Shown: one piece after another, positions 11,323 to 22,918 of the stretch
Numbering within the stretch: the first letter of the stretch is position 1
How the letters are laid out: each line of letters begins with the position of its first letter
From: Planococcus citri
Taxonomy: Eukaryota > Arthropoda > Insecta > Hemiptera > Pseudococcidae
Assembly (NCBI RefSeq): GCF_950023065.1
Contig: NC_088677.1
Span: 38,704,555-38,768,554 of the forward strand
Direction of reading: 5' to 3'
Length of the DNA: 64,000 nucleotides
Made by a program: the position numbers and the translations under genes
The notes under the pieces: model-generated
Told to the model about the DNA's origin: nothing
Databases searched by the model: none
What the model saw: only the letters and a program-made list of their open reading frames with translations

Positions 11323-12136
11323 TAGCACTTGTAAATAGATTATATAACAATGTAATAAAGTAAATATTCTCCCCAAATATATCTTATTTAATTTAATTTA
11401 ATCTATATAGTACAATGTATGTATATTATTGTAGCACTACCCTAAGCTGAAGGATGGAAGAAACCTATGGTATGTGTCCATTCTCAGCATTCAAAACTAC
11501 TCCAACGTTATCCACTATGTAAGGTAGGACCGAGTGTTCCCACTTTCACACATCAGAAATAATATCCTTTTGGACAATCCTACTCTAGGAGATCTCTTTC
11601 TGAGGTAGTTAAGGGTACAGTGGTGCCCGGAGACCTCCTAGGCCTACCCCAAAATGGGAGACGGGTCGGGGGTCGCTCCAAATCCGCGGAAGGGGGGAAT
11701 GGGCTACATCCTAGGGTGACCACTCCCTCAACCCCGAAGTGGTGGGAGCGATTCTGGGATACTGCCTAGGAGCTCCGGGCCTTTGGCCTGGTGCTGGGGG
11801 GGGGTGGGTCAGCAGTCCCAACCAAAACTGGGGCCCCCCACTCACTGCGGCTCCAGGACCACTGGGTGGCCGAACCGTCCCCTTCCCCTCCTAGTTTTAA
11901 GCAAAATTGAAACACTCCTAATCTTGGCTTAGTTTAAGTTGTACATAGTCTTTATAGCTAAATTTTAGTATTAAGTTTGTAATTTAGTATTAGAATATAC
12001 ATCACCCTCCCCTTAAACTTAAGATTGTACTGGTATTATCTCTGCGGAAGGGGCGGGGCTTAGGCCCCGCCCCCTCACCGCAGGGATAAGTAATTATAAG
12101 ATGTAAATATTATTCAAAATAAACCCTTTTTTTTTT
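11323..12136 (+). other. Retrotransposon 3' UTR, GC-rich
   Basis: Non-coding tail of the element between the ORF2 stop and the poly(A) tract. From about 11560 to 11890 it is strikingly G+C-rich compared with the genome around it. That part carries repeated CCTAGG/CTAGGAG-type words and self-complementary stretches such as GGCCTTTGGCCT-like segments, suggesting a folded RNA. An AATAAA signal at 12118-12123 precedes the tail. Such 3' UTR structures are often what the element's own reverse transcriptase recognises; that role is inference here. Confidence 0.75.
12042..12083 (+). repeat. Strong hairpin near the 3' end of the LINE
   Basis: A ten-base-pair GC stem is formed by 12050-12059 and 12064-12073 with a TTAG loop. 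It is extended by an outer six-base-pair stem formed by CTGCGG (12042-12047) and CCGCAG (12078-12083), across a small asymmetric internal loop. It lies 35 nt upstream of AATAAA. Position and strength make it a good candidate for the RNA structure bound by the element's reverse transcriptase. It would not act as a bacterial terminator in this context. Confidence 0.7.
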
Positions 12137-12150
12137 AAAAAAAAAAAAAA
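12118..12150 (+). promoter_or_regulatory. LINE polyadenylation signal and poly(A) tail
   Basis: AATAAA at 12118-12123 is followed by a short T run and a 14-nt A tract ending at 12150. This marks the 3' end of the reverse-transcribed RNA and gives the element its plus-strand orientation. Confidence 0.75.
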
Positions 12151-12155
12151 TCTCA
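12149..12155. repeat. Candidate target-site duplication, right copy
   Basis: AATCTCA directly at the end of the poly(A) tract repeats 7510-7516. The first two bases overlap the tail and are ambiguous. Confidence 0.35.
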
Positions 12156-15100
12156 ACCAAGCTCTTCCCAGTTCAAAGAATGTACTTTAGCGCATTATTT
12201 ACACGGTTATCAATTCACTTGTTATCACGATAGCCTGCTCAAAATCAACTCAGAGGACTGAAATTTGATACATAGGTAGGTACTTACTCATCCAAATTCT
12301 GTGAGTGTCTTATATGTGTTTTTAGGGATTACATTTCGTAAAATATCTACAGCAAAAAAATTCACAATGCAACGAGACTAGTTAGGTAGGTGCAAGAAAT
12401 TTGTTTTGAATTTTTATGAAAATATAATAAGATTTCACTTGACTATGAACGAATCATTTCGATGTTCGATGCATAGTTCAAGGTCTAACTGGAAAAGAGA
12501 AAATTGCACTAATTTCTTCACTTCCAGTCAAAAAACATGTTCAACTTGGCCAATTTTTTTCAATACATATTTCGGTAAATTTTTGACGTTTTTGAAAAAA
12601 ATTCTACAGTTTTTAAAAAATTGTCCTCTAGTTTTTTTGTTTTTTTCGTGCTCTTTTTCAGCTTTTGATGTTGAAAATTAAATTTAAAAAAAAAAAGAAT
12701 AGATTTTGCTGTTCGAGCGAAGTGAAGAAGAAAGCGTTTGAAAATAAATAATTTGTGAGGTACAAAAAAACAAGGAAGTTCAACGTTAAAATTTCGTGCT
12801 TTTTGATGCTTTTGAATGAAATTTTGCACCCTTTTTCACTTTTTCGTGCAACGTGGTAAAATTTTACGCCTTTTTCGTTACCAACCCTGGAACTACGAAC
12901 TCATTTGTCCCCACAAAACTAACAGTTAAGTACAGTTCAATATTCAAGAAATGATTAAACCACGTTTTGGTTAGAACTATGTTCAAGAAAATGGAAAACG
13001 CTTCTGGAAGGCTGAACGATGGTCATATATTTTTTTCAATGAAGCTACCTCACATAGGTACAAATTGATTAACCAAATCATTCTCAAGAGATATTCAAGG
13101 TGAAAGAAACAAACGAATATATACTGAACAGTTGGATTTTCAACATCTCGTGCCATTGTTTGGGATTTACAACGACATGGTATCGTAAATAATTTTCCCA
13201 ACACGTATAAGATTTTCCACATGGCGCAATGAATGCAAACCTAGATCCAACTAACCTACGATATTTGATCCAAAGTATTGGAATCCTTGGAGAAAAACAA
13301 TGAATAAAACGCGACACTTCGGTAGACATAACTATACTACATAGTTATTATTATAACAATATATAATATTACACTCATAGAAATAGTGTACTCTTATAAT
13401 ATCCCATAAATCTCTTATCAATTTTGCAGCCATCACAGCAAGATAATGAGCTGGAAAATCACAAAAGAAGATTTTCCATCAACACGACATGAGTGACAAG
13501 TGCGTTTCCACAACATAAAATCACATTAATGTCATCAAGATCACCTTCGGGGTAACGACTATACGGTCATTACTTAATCTAACTGGTATTACAGAAAGCA
13601 AAAAATCAATTTACATTTGCTTACTATATGGACGCATAACTTATGCTAAGTCTAAAATCTCGATCCAGTTTTTATATTGCAATTCGCAACGCATAAGTAT
13701 AATTTTTCGCAATTTATCACGCCAAGGTATTTTACTGAAATCATCAACGTACCCTGTAGAGGATTTGGCATTCGTCGGATACTGTTTTCCTTATTTAACT
13801 GAAATATTACTCAGAAGAATAAGGAAAAAATATGTACAGGTTAATTTTTTCATCTCAATCAAATTAATTAGTCAACAACATGAAATTACGTAGGCGTGCA
13901 AGTTAATCAAAATTACATTTTTTTCGTAATGAACCTTGTTAATATCTGATCATTGATCAATAGTACAAAATATATAGGTTATCAGATACCTACACCAATA
14001 CCTGAATATCTGCGTAGAATGATTTATGGTTTTAGCATTTGAAAAAGAAAAATGAAAAAAAGGTCACCGAACGCGAGTCGACGAATAGAATTAAATGCCG
14101 ATGATAAAGGGCGTGGTTGTAAAAATCTGTTAAGTTGGCGGATACCTATTTTAATATTTTCATCAATTTAAAAGGGTTGCTTATCCCGTTCATTCCGCTG
14201 GTATGCGTACCGAAGACGTGAAACTCCAATAAAAATTGATGTGAACTCTGTTTACCTTTTTACTGAACCTCGAAATTCGTCATCATTAACCTTTAAGAAA
14301 AAGATAGCACATTTAGTTCCTGTGTACAAGTTTTCCATCATGAGCAAAAGAATCAATGTTACTTAGAATTTTGGTGATTACGATGAGAGCAAGTGCTTCA
14401 ACAGAACAGGTAATTCGTAAATAGGAACGGATCAAACATTCTATTCATATCAGGATAGAAAGTCGAATTAATTCAGGAAACCACTTTTTTTCTTCAAAAA
14501 GTTAAAGAACTTCATTAAAAAAAATATTTAGAAAAATTGGGAGGATCGCCTCAGGAAAAAATCTCACGAATTTAAATAAGCAGTGCTTCTGCACTCTGCA
14601 CAATGCACATTCTTTAATGGAGCACAAAAAGTCCACTATTTTTTTCAAGATGAAGTACTTTTTGAATTTTTACTTTGAAGGTATAGTACATACATATTAT
14701 TTATGAGACAAAAAGCTCTAACCTATTTCCTGAATACTCCAGAATCAGGTGAAAACTTTATGTTGAGAATTGAACAGATTACAATATGAGATCCGATAAA
14801 ACCACTATTATTATTGTGTTTCAAGTATCTGAATCCTACTTCAATCCATTTCAACTTTTTTACGCAGTGATTTCACTTCAGTCATTTAAATCCACAGACC
14901 CAACACATCGTGTAAGAAGCCATTAATAGAAGCACTTCCATACCGGAATACACACCTCGAAATGTTCACTTCCTTCGTCACGTCTCAATAAGAAATTGCC
15001 GAAAAAATCACCCTTTCATACGACGAGAACTGAAGTCACACGAAGATACACTTTAAACGGGTCATTTACACTCGAATAAATCTTATAGGACCGATGACAG

Positions 15101-16262
15101 TCATGAGAAATTACTTACTCAACATTGTGTTAATCAGCTTGACAAGTTCACCCATCACACGACGATTGAACATCCTCATTACCCGAATTGTTTACCAACA
15201 CTCCACCTCTCTCTCTTCGCTTACAGATTCTCATCAAACGAAGTACGTTCACTTCATATTCGGTTTACTTTAAAGTAGCATCACTAGCATTTACTCGTAC
15301 TATCCATTCATACAAACATTAATTACATGCATATACGATACAATATGATGCTGGTTAATTCAACTATGTATGTGTACTGTGCAGTATCTGAGAATATTAT
15401 ACTGTTCGAGATGCCGACGATGACGTCAATTTTATTTTTTTTTAAAACGGAAGTAAAAATTCTATCCCTGTTGTATGGATGAATCATCTTCCTCCAATAC
15501 AGATTTTCTCCCTTCGGTTCGCCTGAAATATCTCTCGAACATCGAATACGTTTCGTAACTTTACTCTCATCTAGACACCGTTGCCAAAAATTTTTGAGGA
15601 AAACGTCAGATCGTTGATTAATTCATCATTCGTTTCAGATAGACGACTCAGTCAAATAAATCGGACAACTGTTGATAATTAGGTAGTCGGCGAAGTATTT
15701 GCGAAAAAAACAAAAACAAAAAAAATGGGAAATCAGGAAACGAATATTGAATATTTTATACGCTAATTACGACGGATGGTCTGTAATTAATTCTCTTTAA
15801 ACGCTGATCTATTGTGGTTTCGAATGGAATAATTCACTTTAATATGTTGAAGGGGGCCTGAAATCACCGCCATACCACGGACAAGTGAATTTCATGTGCG
15901 ATTTTGTCTAAAAAAATGAGATAGTTAGGTGGGACTAGGTATCTGATTAGTGATAATGATACTATTTCGGTTAGATACGAGTGCTTTCAAGTTTCTTATG
16001 CTATACAAATTTGGCCCCTAAGGAGCCTCTATTAATTATCCTGTGAAATTTAATGCTAATGAATGCAATTTTTAAAATTTTTCAGTTTTTGTTTCGGGTA
16101 CCCCGGACAAACTATTCCGTTGTGTTGCTATTTAGTATAAGACGAAGAAACTATCGAATTCATAATGAGAGACACAATTAATTACCTATCGTAATCTTTT
16201 CAAAATTGGTATGAGGAATTCTAAAAAAAAGAAACAATTTCATTGATTTTCATAATATTTTT

Positions 16263-16264
<2 letters not shown>

Positions 16265-16294
<30 letters not shown>
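16265..16294. repeat. Poly-T tract of 30 nt
   Basis: Uninterrupted run of 30 T. It could be the poly(A) tail of a minus-strand retroposed sequence, but no element body is recognisable on either side, so a simple mononucleotide repeat is the safer reading. Confidence 0.7.
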
Positions 16295-16295
<1 letters not shown>

Positions 16296-19200
16296 AAGAC
16301 GAAGTTCTTTACATCGTGATTATAATACTTATCTAATATTCGGCATATCAACGCTATTTTGATCATTCTGTTATCAAATTACTCACAGAGCTGCACCTCA
16401 CCTACGCCTTATGATGATAATATCGCGTAAAATTATGATAATTATACGAAAAAAAAAACTATTATTCGATAAGTTTATTTTTAAACAAGCCGAATGGAAA
16501 GACGCGCATTTGAAATGAGAAAAACACAATTTTTATTGGGATGAAAATGTACATGGACTTTATGAAACATAGGCACCTACATTCTCAAAACTGGTTACCT
16601 CTTGGCTAGAAATAATAAATTTCAAAAATTAATACCTAGACCTACCCACCCAGTATCCACTCGCAAATTGGAAAATATATTCCTTTAATCACCCAACGTT
16701 GCTAAATTCATAGAGAGAAGAATGAATAGCAGTTCAGAACAAAATTTCAACATAGGTGGAATGAAAATCATGCAGACAAAAAATAATATCTCCAATAAAA
16801 ATTTGTTTGCTTGAAATTTCGTCAGGGATGGTTTTTTAACCTTCAAGTATATTTTTCTAATATTCAATAGTCAAAAAGACCCGTACCTGGTGGATATTAA
16901 CGCTCAAATTTGATATAAAAGGCCCACAGGGTTCAAAATGTGGATTACCCTGACTAAAAATTTGAAAATGTCCAAATTTTAAAGGGCAAAGCAAGGGTGA
17001 ACATTATAAAACGGTCAAAATATAAATGTCCAAAACTCGGCGTTCAGTCCAAAGAAGGAGGTAGGGTCCGGATTTTATCGTATTAGCCTCGAAAGAACTC
17101 GATCTACTCGTACGTTCCGGCTGCTCCAATCTCTCCAAAATGACCAGAGAGTCCGTTTGGCATGTATAAAAAAAGTGCCGCAGATAAACCTCTTGCAGAC
17201 TTCAACTTTTCAACACCTCACCACTTTTTTCCAGCTACGAAGTAGTGGATTTTCGCGTTTTTTTTCTAGCCGATACAACTAATACGAGTAAATTTGTCTC
17301 AAAAAACTTGAAAATTGGATTTTTTCTGAGCTTATTCAACCAAAATGATTGCCACGTTTTCATTGACTCATACAAAATCGCATTCTTTCAAAATCACAAA
17401 AACATTACCTTAGACAAGGGATTCTTTTTAGTCATGAAAGCGAATTCAGTTCGTTTTTTCCATGGCAGCTTCTTTCATTTCGCCAAAAAATTTAATGATA
17501 TCTTAATAGGGCAAAAAACATCTTACCTACGGGATGAATCATCTTCCGATATCCAATATTGCACTTTTCTGAGAATCATTAAATGTACTTGGTAGTTGGC
17601 TGATACACCACGCATAAGGAAAACCGGTTGGTGAAATTTCGAAGAACACGATTATCATGAATATAAATATATAATATATGTACATACGTACAAAGACCAA
17701 TCTGAACTTACAATTACACACACCGGTGCAAAAAAAACAATAACTTGCAAAAATCACCATTTACTTCATGTTTTGATCATAGTGGTATACGCAAAATAAG
17801 TGGGATAACCCACGTGCAAACTGGCACAACGTAATTTTGAATTTAAATTCGATAAAATTCTTCCAAAAATTTTCTAACCGTAATTTTGTCATCACGTTAA
17901 CGCGTTGGCGCCAACATTACATTTTTTATTAAACAAGTCAATTTTTTATACCATAATCTCGTACAAGCAGAATTTTCACCATCAAAATTCACCCACCTAA
18001 AAGATTATTCCTTTTAAAAGTTGAGACAACACTGGCACTTATATCGGTAATAGGTTCTTCTTTATTTATCAGCATTTTTCACCACACGACAGCACGGACA
18101 GTCGGACATGATGGTAAACACGAAAGCCCACCTCCTTAGTGCCTCAGTGTTCATATTCATTCAAGCTAAAAGCTTCAGTCACCATTCATTATTTAGGTCA
18201 ACTTTCTTTCTCGATGGAACAATATTATAGCGGTATGACAACGACAGATTAACTTTATAGAGCAATTATACGATGACACAATTTGATAGTGTTTATATTT
18301 ACGATTTGACGTAAAGTTGAAGGGCATTGGTGAAAATATGAAATATGCTACGCGGAAAAACCTTCTTTCAATGACAGCCGATTTTCACAACCAAATCAAT
18401 CCTTCTTAGAGGTATCTACATGCGTTATCTTGCGTTGGAAAATAAATATCCTCATTTTAGAATCAACCAACAATAAATACACATATTTCTTGCTGCAAAT
18501 CCATCCAAATCAACGCAATTTTCTATAGTTAAAATTTCAAATACAAAGATTCCAACTACGTTCAACAAATTTCGACTGAACGTTGAATTGATCGCAACGA
18601 AGAGTAAACGACCCTAAAATATGTTAGTTACTAGGCGACATTGTACACAATTCAATAGGTATCAGTTAAGTATACCTACGACAAGTTGCATTCTTTGAAA
18701 ATCCAATCTAAACGACAGAAAATACATTTGAAATGCTCGTCACACTTCAAACCTTTATACATGAAAAATACCCAAGATAATAAAACCACATTATTATACT
18801 ACATTCGAAGCTAATGAATTTAAAAACATATATATCCAGCAAAGAAAAACCATGAACTTTAAAGTGATTCATTAACAAGACAGTAGAAGGAAAAACAGGC
18901 AACAGCTTACAGTTCTACATCAACAAAAAGAATATTATTCATGATTTGACAGATTTAAAAAAAATCTCCATTATGACGAAGTTTTAAATTCAATAATCCT
19001 CTAAATGTCGTGCATAAGGTACACACAGGTATAATGCTCACCCAGACCACAGATCCATGAAAAAAACACACTAAACGATGCGTGATGCTATAGGTTTTTA
19101 ACCAGACCTAAAAACGTTTTTATCATGGTCAAACACGCATATCAACGGTCGCTAGACATTTTCAAAGAAATTATTCCAATTTCTAAGCTGAATTTATTCA

Positions 19201-21525
19201 AACTACATAATATGTATATGTTTCGCAGGTATGAAAATTCTTAAAATATTGATTTTTTTAAACAAAAAATTGTTAAAAAAATTATGTGGTAATTTTTAAA
19301 GCCGATAGACAGTAGTAAAATGAACCACAACGAAACCACAAAATGCATTGTTTTAACAAACTTTAAGCGAAAAGTAACTCATTCCACCAATAAAAAAATA
19401 AATCAAAACGGATTCCAGAATATTTCAAAAATTCATTAAAAATACTTTCAAAACTGTTCAGAAAACCAACTCCTATAAAACGATCAATCTTGAAAAAATT
19501 ACACAAAAAATTGAAGGTAAATGTTCCTTACATGTTGAGACTTCCAACACAAATCATACCAAGATAGTAACCTTCAGAAAATTTTTACATAAATTTTATT
19601 TGAAATTGAAAAAGAAAAATTCGTTCATAAAATAATCAGAAAATCGAAAACAACTGACTTCGACGATTTAGATTGAAAAGTTACTATAAATTAATGTTAT
19701 TCTGAAAAGGTACCAAACACGAGTTCTGTCAAGTTTGGCTGCAAAGTTGGAAAAAAAAATACAGAAAAATGACTCAAAAGATACTTACAGTTCGTTATGT
19801 AGTAAGATATTGAAAAAAAAAAAAAAGAATCAAAAACGAAGAAAACTTGAATTATTAAAAAATTAAGTAATAAAATATGGGGAAAAATTAATGAAATTAG
19901 GTAAGTATAAATTAGTTTTCAAAAAAAAACCCTTACAGAGTTTTTTAACAAACAAAAAATTGGAAAAAATTGGTCTTTTCTCAGGTGTACCTCACTATTT
20001 GTGTGTAATGCGTGTAATATTATGTTATTTATATGTATGTACTCTCAGTAGTGTTGTACTTCACCAAACAATATATTGTAGGTCTAGGTACCTATGTGTA
20101 TTCATTTTCATGTGTAATTTATATCTCACTAAGTGCTTCGATCAAAAAATATCACATAATATTGAATCGCGTGACCGGTAAAAATTATAGGTATTTACAA
20201 TGGAAAACTTTTTCAATTACTCGATCATCGTGTTCTTTTATATAAATTAATAAACTAAATTTCATCAACAGTGCAAAGATTATGTATGAATTTTGAAGGC
20301 AGATTGTAGTTTTAAAACATAGAAATGGCAGTTTTGTTTCAAATTATTCAACTTCTGCAAAAATGAATGATTTACTCGCGCTTGAATGCTTCTTCCTTTC
20401 ACCTAATTGCATTAAACGATAAGTACATACAAAAATGTCGTATTCGCTTTACAAAGACGAATATGATTTATACAGAAAACACCGTCATTTATGTAATGTA
20501 CCTATAGACTGGTACTATGTCTCTTACGTGAGATAATTTTTTAAAACTATAATGGTAAAGTAATACGACCAACGACTGAAGAAAAACGACACACTGGAGG
20601 CGATAATAGAGTAATAAGAGAATTCTATTATGGACTTACATGAAATTTAACAATTACGATGCACATGTATAGTTTTGATACATACAAACATAACACAAGG
20701 TCCTTATTATTACAAGAACCGAACCGAAGTTGAGGACTAAACTGTAGATTCTGATTGCGACTTTTTGACATCATTGACTAGATGAATAATATATTTTTAC
20801 AGTCACGATATAGCCATTGTTTTCGTCCAGCATTGTTGCCAATAGTTTCATCTTTTTGAAATTTATATTCATCTAAGAATTAAAAGTCGGCGGTGTTGGG
20901 ATTCATTCTAAAGATGTGCTTCAGGTAGGTAGTTGGTTCTCAATTATTATCAAGAAAATGTTACTTTCAAACGGGTAACTAACCTACAATGTGCGCATGT
21001 ACAAGTATCTATACGCAGTACATTTTCATTAATTAATCATATCGGCTTCAAGGATTGGGTTATTTATCTCATCACTATATTGTTGTACGAGCTCATTGTT
21101 TAATTCAAGTTTGAAATAGCTGCATTCTTTTTGTTTATATTTTGTTTAAATTAAAATCGTAACTGGCTTTCATCATTTCAACAAAAAATTTCATTCGAAT
21201 ATGTACAAAGAAATGTGCAAACAAAAATTACAAAATTTCAATTTTCATTGATCCTCAAAACTTGAACCAGTCCTTTTGTACATAGGTATAAAACAAATAA
21301 TACGCATAGGATTATCACCATTTAGAACTTTTTTTTCGGACTTAATAATTGCGCAATTGTATTTTTAAATAGGTAATAGGTATACAAGAACAATATCTGT
21401 GTAGTTGAACTGCTCGACTCAACTAGCTCCATAACTCAGATCAACTTTTGTTTTACCATCCATCAAGTAGGTATTTGAGACTCTTTTTTGATTGGTATCG
21501 GGAAAGTGTACCTACTTAGGACTTA

Positions 21526-21749
21526 CAGGGTGGACAGAAATATCGTGAATCCCAGAGAAAGTTTTTCATTAAAGATATAGGTTGGCAACGTGAAATAGGT
21601 AGATGCCATGTTGGTGGAAAGTAAGTTATCATCATATCATCTCAGTCCAACAACCAATCATATGCTATCATTATTATCATTCACTGTGACCAACCGAAAT
21701 ATTTAGCAGAAAACTTTATTAGGGGTTCACGATATTTCTGTTCACCCTG
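21526..21749. mobile_element. MITE-like element, 224 bp with 27-bp terminal inverted repeats
   Basis: The left end (21526-21553) begins CAGGGTGGACAGAAATATCG. The right end (21723-21749) is its reverse complement, with one base change and one single-base indel. The inside is AT-rich and non-coding. Length, inverted ends and lack of a transposase fit a miniature inverted-repeat element mobilised by a DNA transposase. I see no clear target duplication (TA on the left, AG on the right), so the superfamily is open. Confidence 0.65.
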
Positions 21750-22777
21750 AGCATTAAACTAGGTATTAAAGATTCATCTGGAGTAAGGTCCATTAGAATA
21801 TGGACATGTTGGCCCGGAAATATTGACCACGAAATGATAAGAACTTAACTCGATGCGATGCATTAATTCGCTAGTTAAGAACTTTCTTAGAAACTTGGAC
21901 AGGAGAGGTGAAAGACGATAAAATCATCAAGACAATAGACGAGTTCTCTTCAAGAATAGAACGATACAGTCGCCATCTTTTCACATCTGTCTAAAGCAGT
22001 ATCTCCGAGTGCATAAGATGAAATGCCATCTGTATATCTGTATCCTGTCTCAATAACATAAACATGATGCGAATTTTCAAGATTGCACCAAACATAACAG
22101 CAACAGTATTTTCCATAAATACCAAATAATATTCTATGAAAGATGATTAAACAGACTGATGAAAATTAAACACAATTGTAAATAAGTGTTCATTCAATAT
22201 GCCTATATTCAAAATGTTTTTCGCAAACGAATATCTAAATCTTATAACCATGAAAACAGACTTCGTTGATATCTTTACTGATTAAACACGGATTTCAATC
22301 AATTATTGAGAGATAGCAAAGTAATCCCGTGACTATAAATAAAAAAACCGCCAATAGCGATTTTCAGTTTTGTATGAGGATAGAAGAATTGATATGGAAG
22401 AATGATGGATTGATGGGGGATAACCAATTACATTTTATCATACGATGTACCGCAGCGAATACACAAAAAATAATGATACAACTGATACAAGGTACTCATA
22501 GGTTCGTATTCTTAATTAGAAAAAGCAAGTAGAATTCATAGATAAGCTGTTTTTTTTGCATAGTTCACGTATTGATTGCCTAAGCCAAAACGGTGACATG
22601 TATTATACCTTGTGCCTTAGCACTATGATACATATTTTATTTATGTGTTCAAGGAAGTACCATTTTTTTAAAATCCCAAGTTTTCGTGATATCAAGTATC
22701 CACTCGAATACCTAATACATACACGTACTTGTAACTATCTTGTAATAAAACAATAACAATTGAATTTAGGCACTCAC

Positions 22778-22918
22778 CAGAACTTTAGTAAATCGTCTTT
22801 CCAGTTCATTTTGATCTGGCATAGGTAATTTAGTGCGTATGCTGAGACGGACATTATGAGTTCTTGGTAATTCGACTGAGGGAGGCGATTCTCCTTTATT
22901 ACTTTGTGAATTTCCCAT
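22778..22918 (-). CDS. Formin-like protein (FRL/FMNL family), first coding exon
   Basis: The first 47 codons of a formin-like protein, ending at a GTGAGT donor in phase 0. The protein starts MGNSQS, a classic N-myristoylation signal (Gly2 and Ser6), as in FMNL proteins. It ends KLPMPDQNELERRFTKVL, which matches the conserved KxPMPxxxELExRFxxVLN block at the very N-terminus of FMNL1-3 and Drosophila Frl, just before the GTPase-binding/FH3 region. The frame is open upstream to another ATG at 22984, but MGN is preferred because the myristoylation signal must be N-terminal. The remaining exons (GBD/FH3, FH1, FH2, DAD) lie outside the window to the left, implying a first intron of at least 22.7 kb. 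Known family role: Rho-family-regulated actin nucleation and elongation at the membrane. Neighbours are functionally unrelated. Confidence 0.82.

Larger units (their letters stand above)
7517..12150 (+). mobile_element. 5'-truncated non-LTR (LINE) retrotransposon with C-terminal macrodomain
   Basis: This segment is clearly GC-richer than its flanks. It contains reverse transcriptase coding sequence, a 3' UTR of about 0.8 kb, an AATAAA signal (12118-12123), a 14-nt A tail (12137-12150) and a possible target duplication, all hallmarks of target-primed reverse transcription. There are no LTRs. ORF1 and the endonuclease domain that such elements normally carry upstream of RT are absent, because the copy starts just before the RT fingers; 5' truncation is typical of LINE insertions. 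Coding is broken near 7850 by a frame change. RT and knuckle features recall the R1/TRAS/Jockey group, but clade assignment would need a tree. The element sits in the FRL intron in antisense orientation to the gene, the tolerated orientation for most intronic LINE copies. The unusual part is the TARG1-like macrodomain at the end of the ORF. Confidence 0.9.
12156..22777. other. AT-rich non-coding, probable FRL first intron (right part)
   Basis: I find no recognisable exon here on either strand. I specifically looked on the minus strand for the next formin-like exon (an LLKQYDNEKKW-type block) and did not see it. The stretch carries a 30-nt T run (16265-16294), an A-rich area around 19.8 kb and a MITE-like element at 21526-21749. 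The short open frames at 12406, 17245, 19891, 22329 and 22556 are low-complexity and lack conserved motifs, so I treat them as chance. Confidence 0.5.

Noticed and set aside
12042..12083. Rho-independent terminator
   Set aside because: The shape fits, but the context is a eukaryotic LINE 3' UTR with AATAAA and a poly(A) tail.
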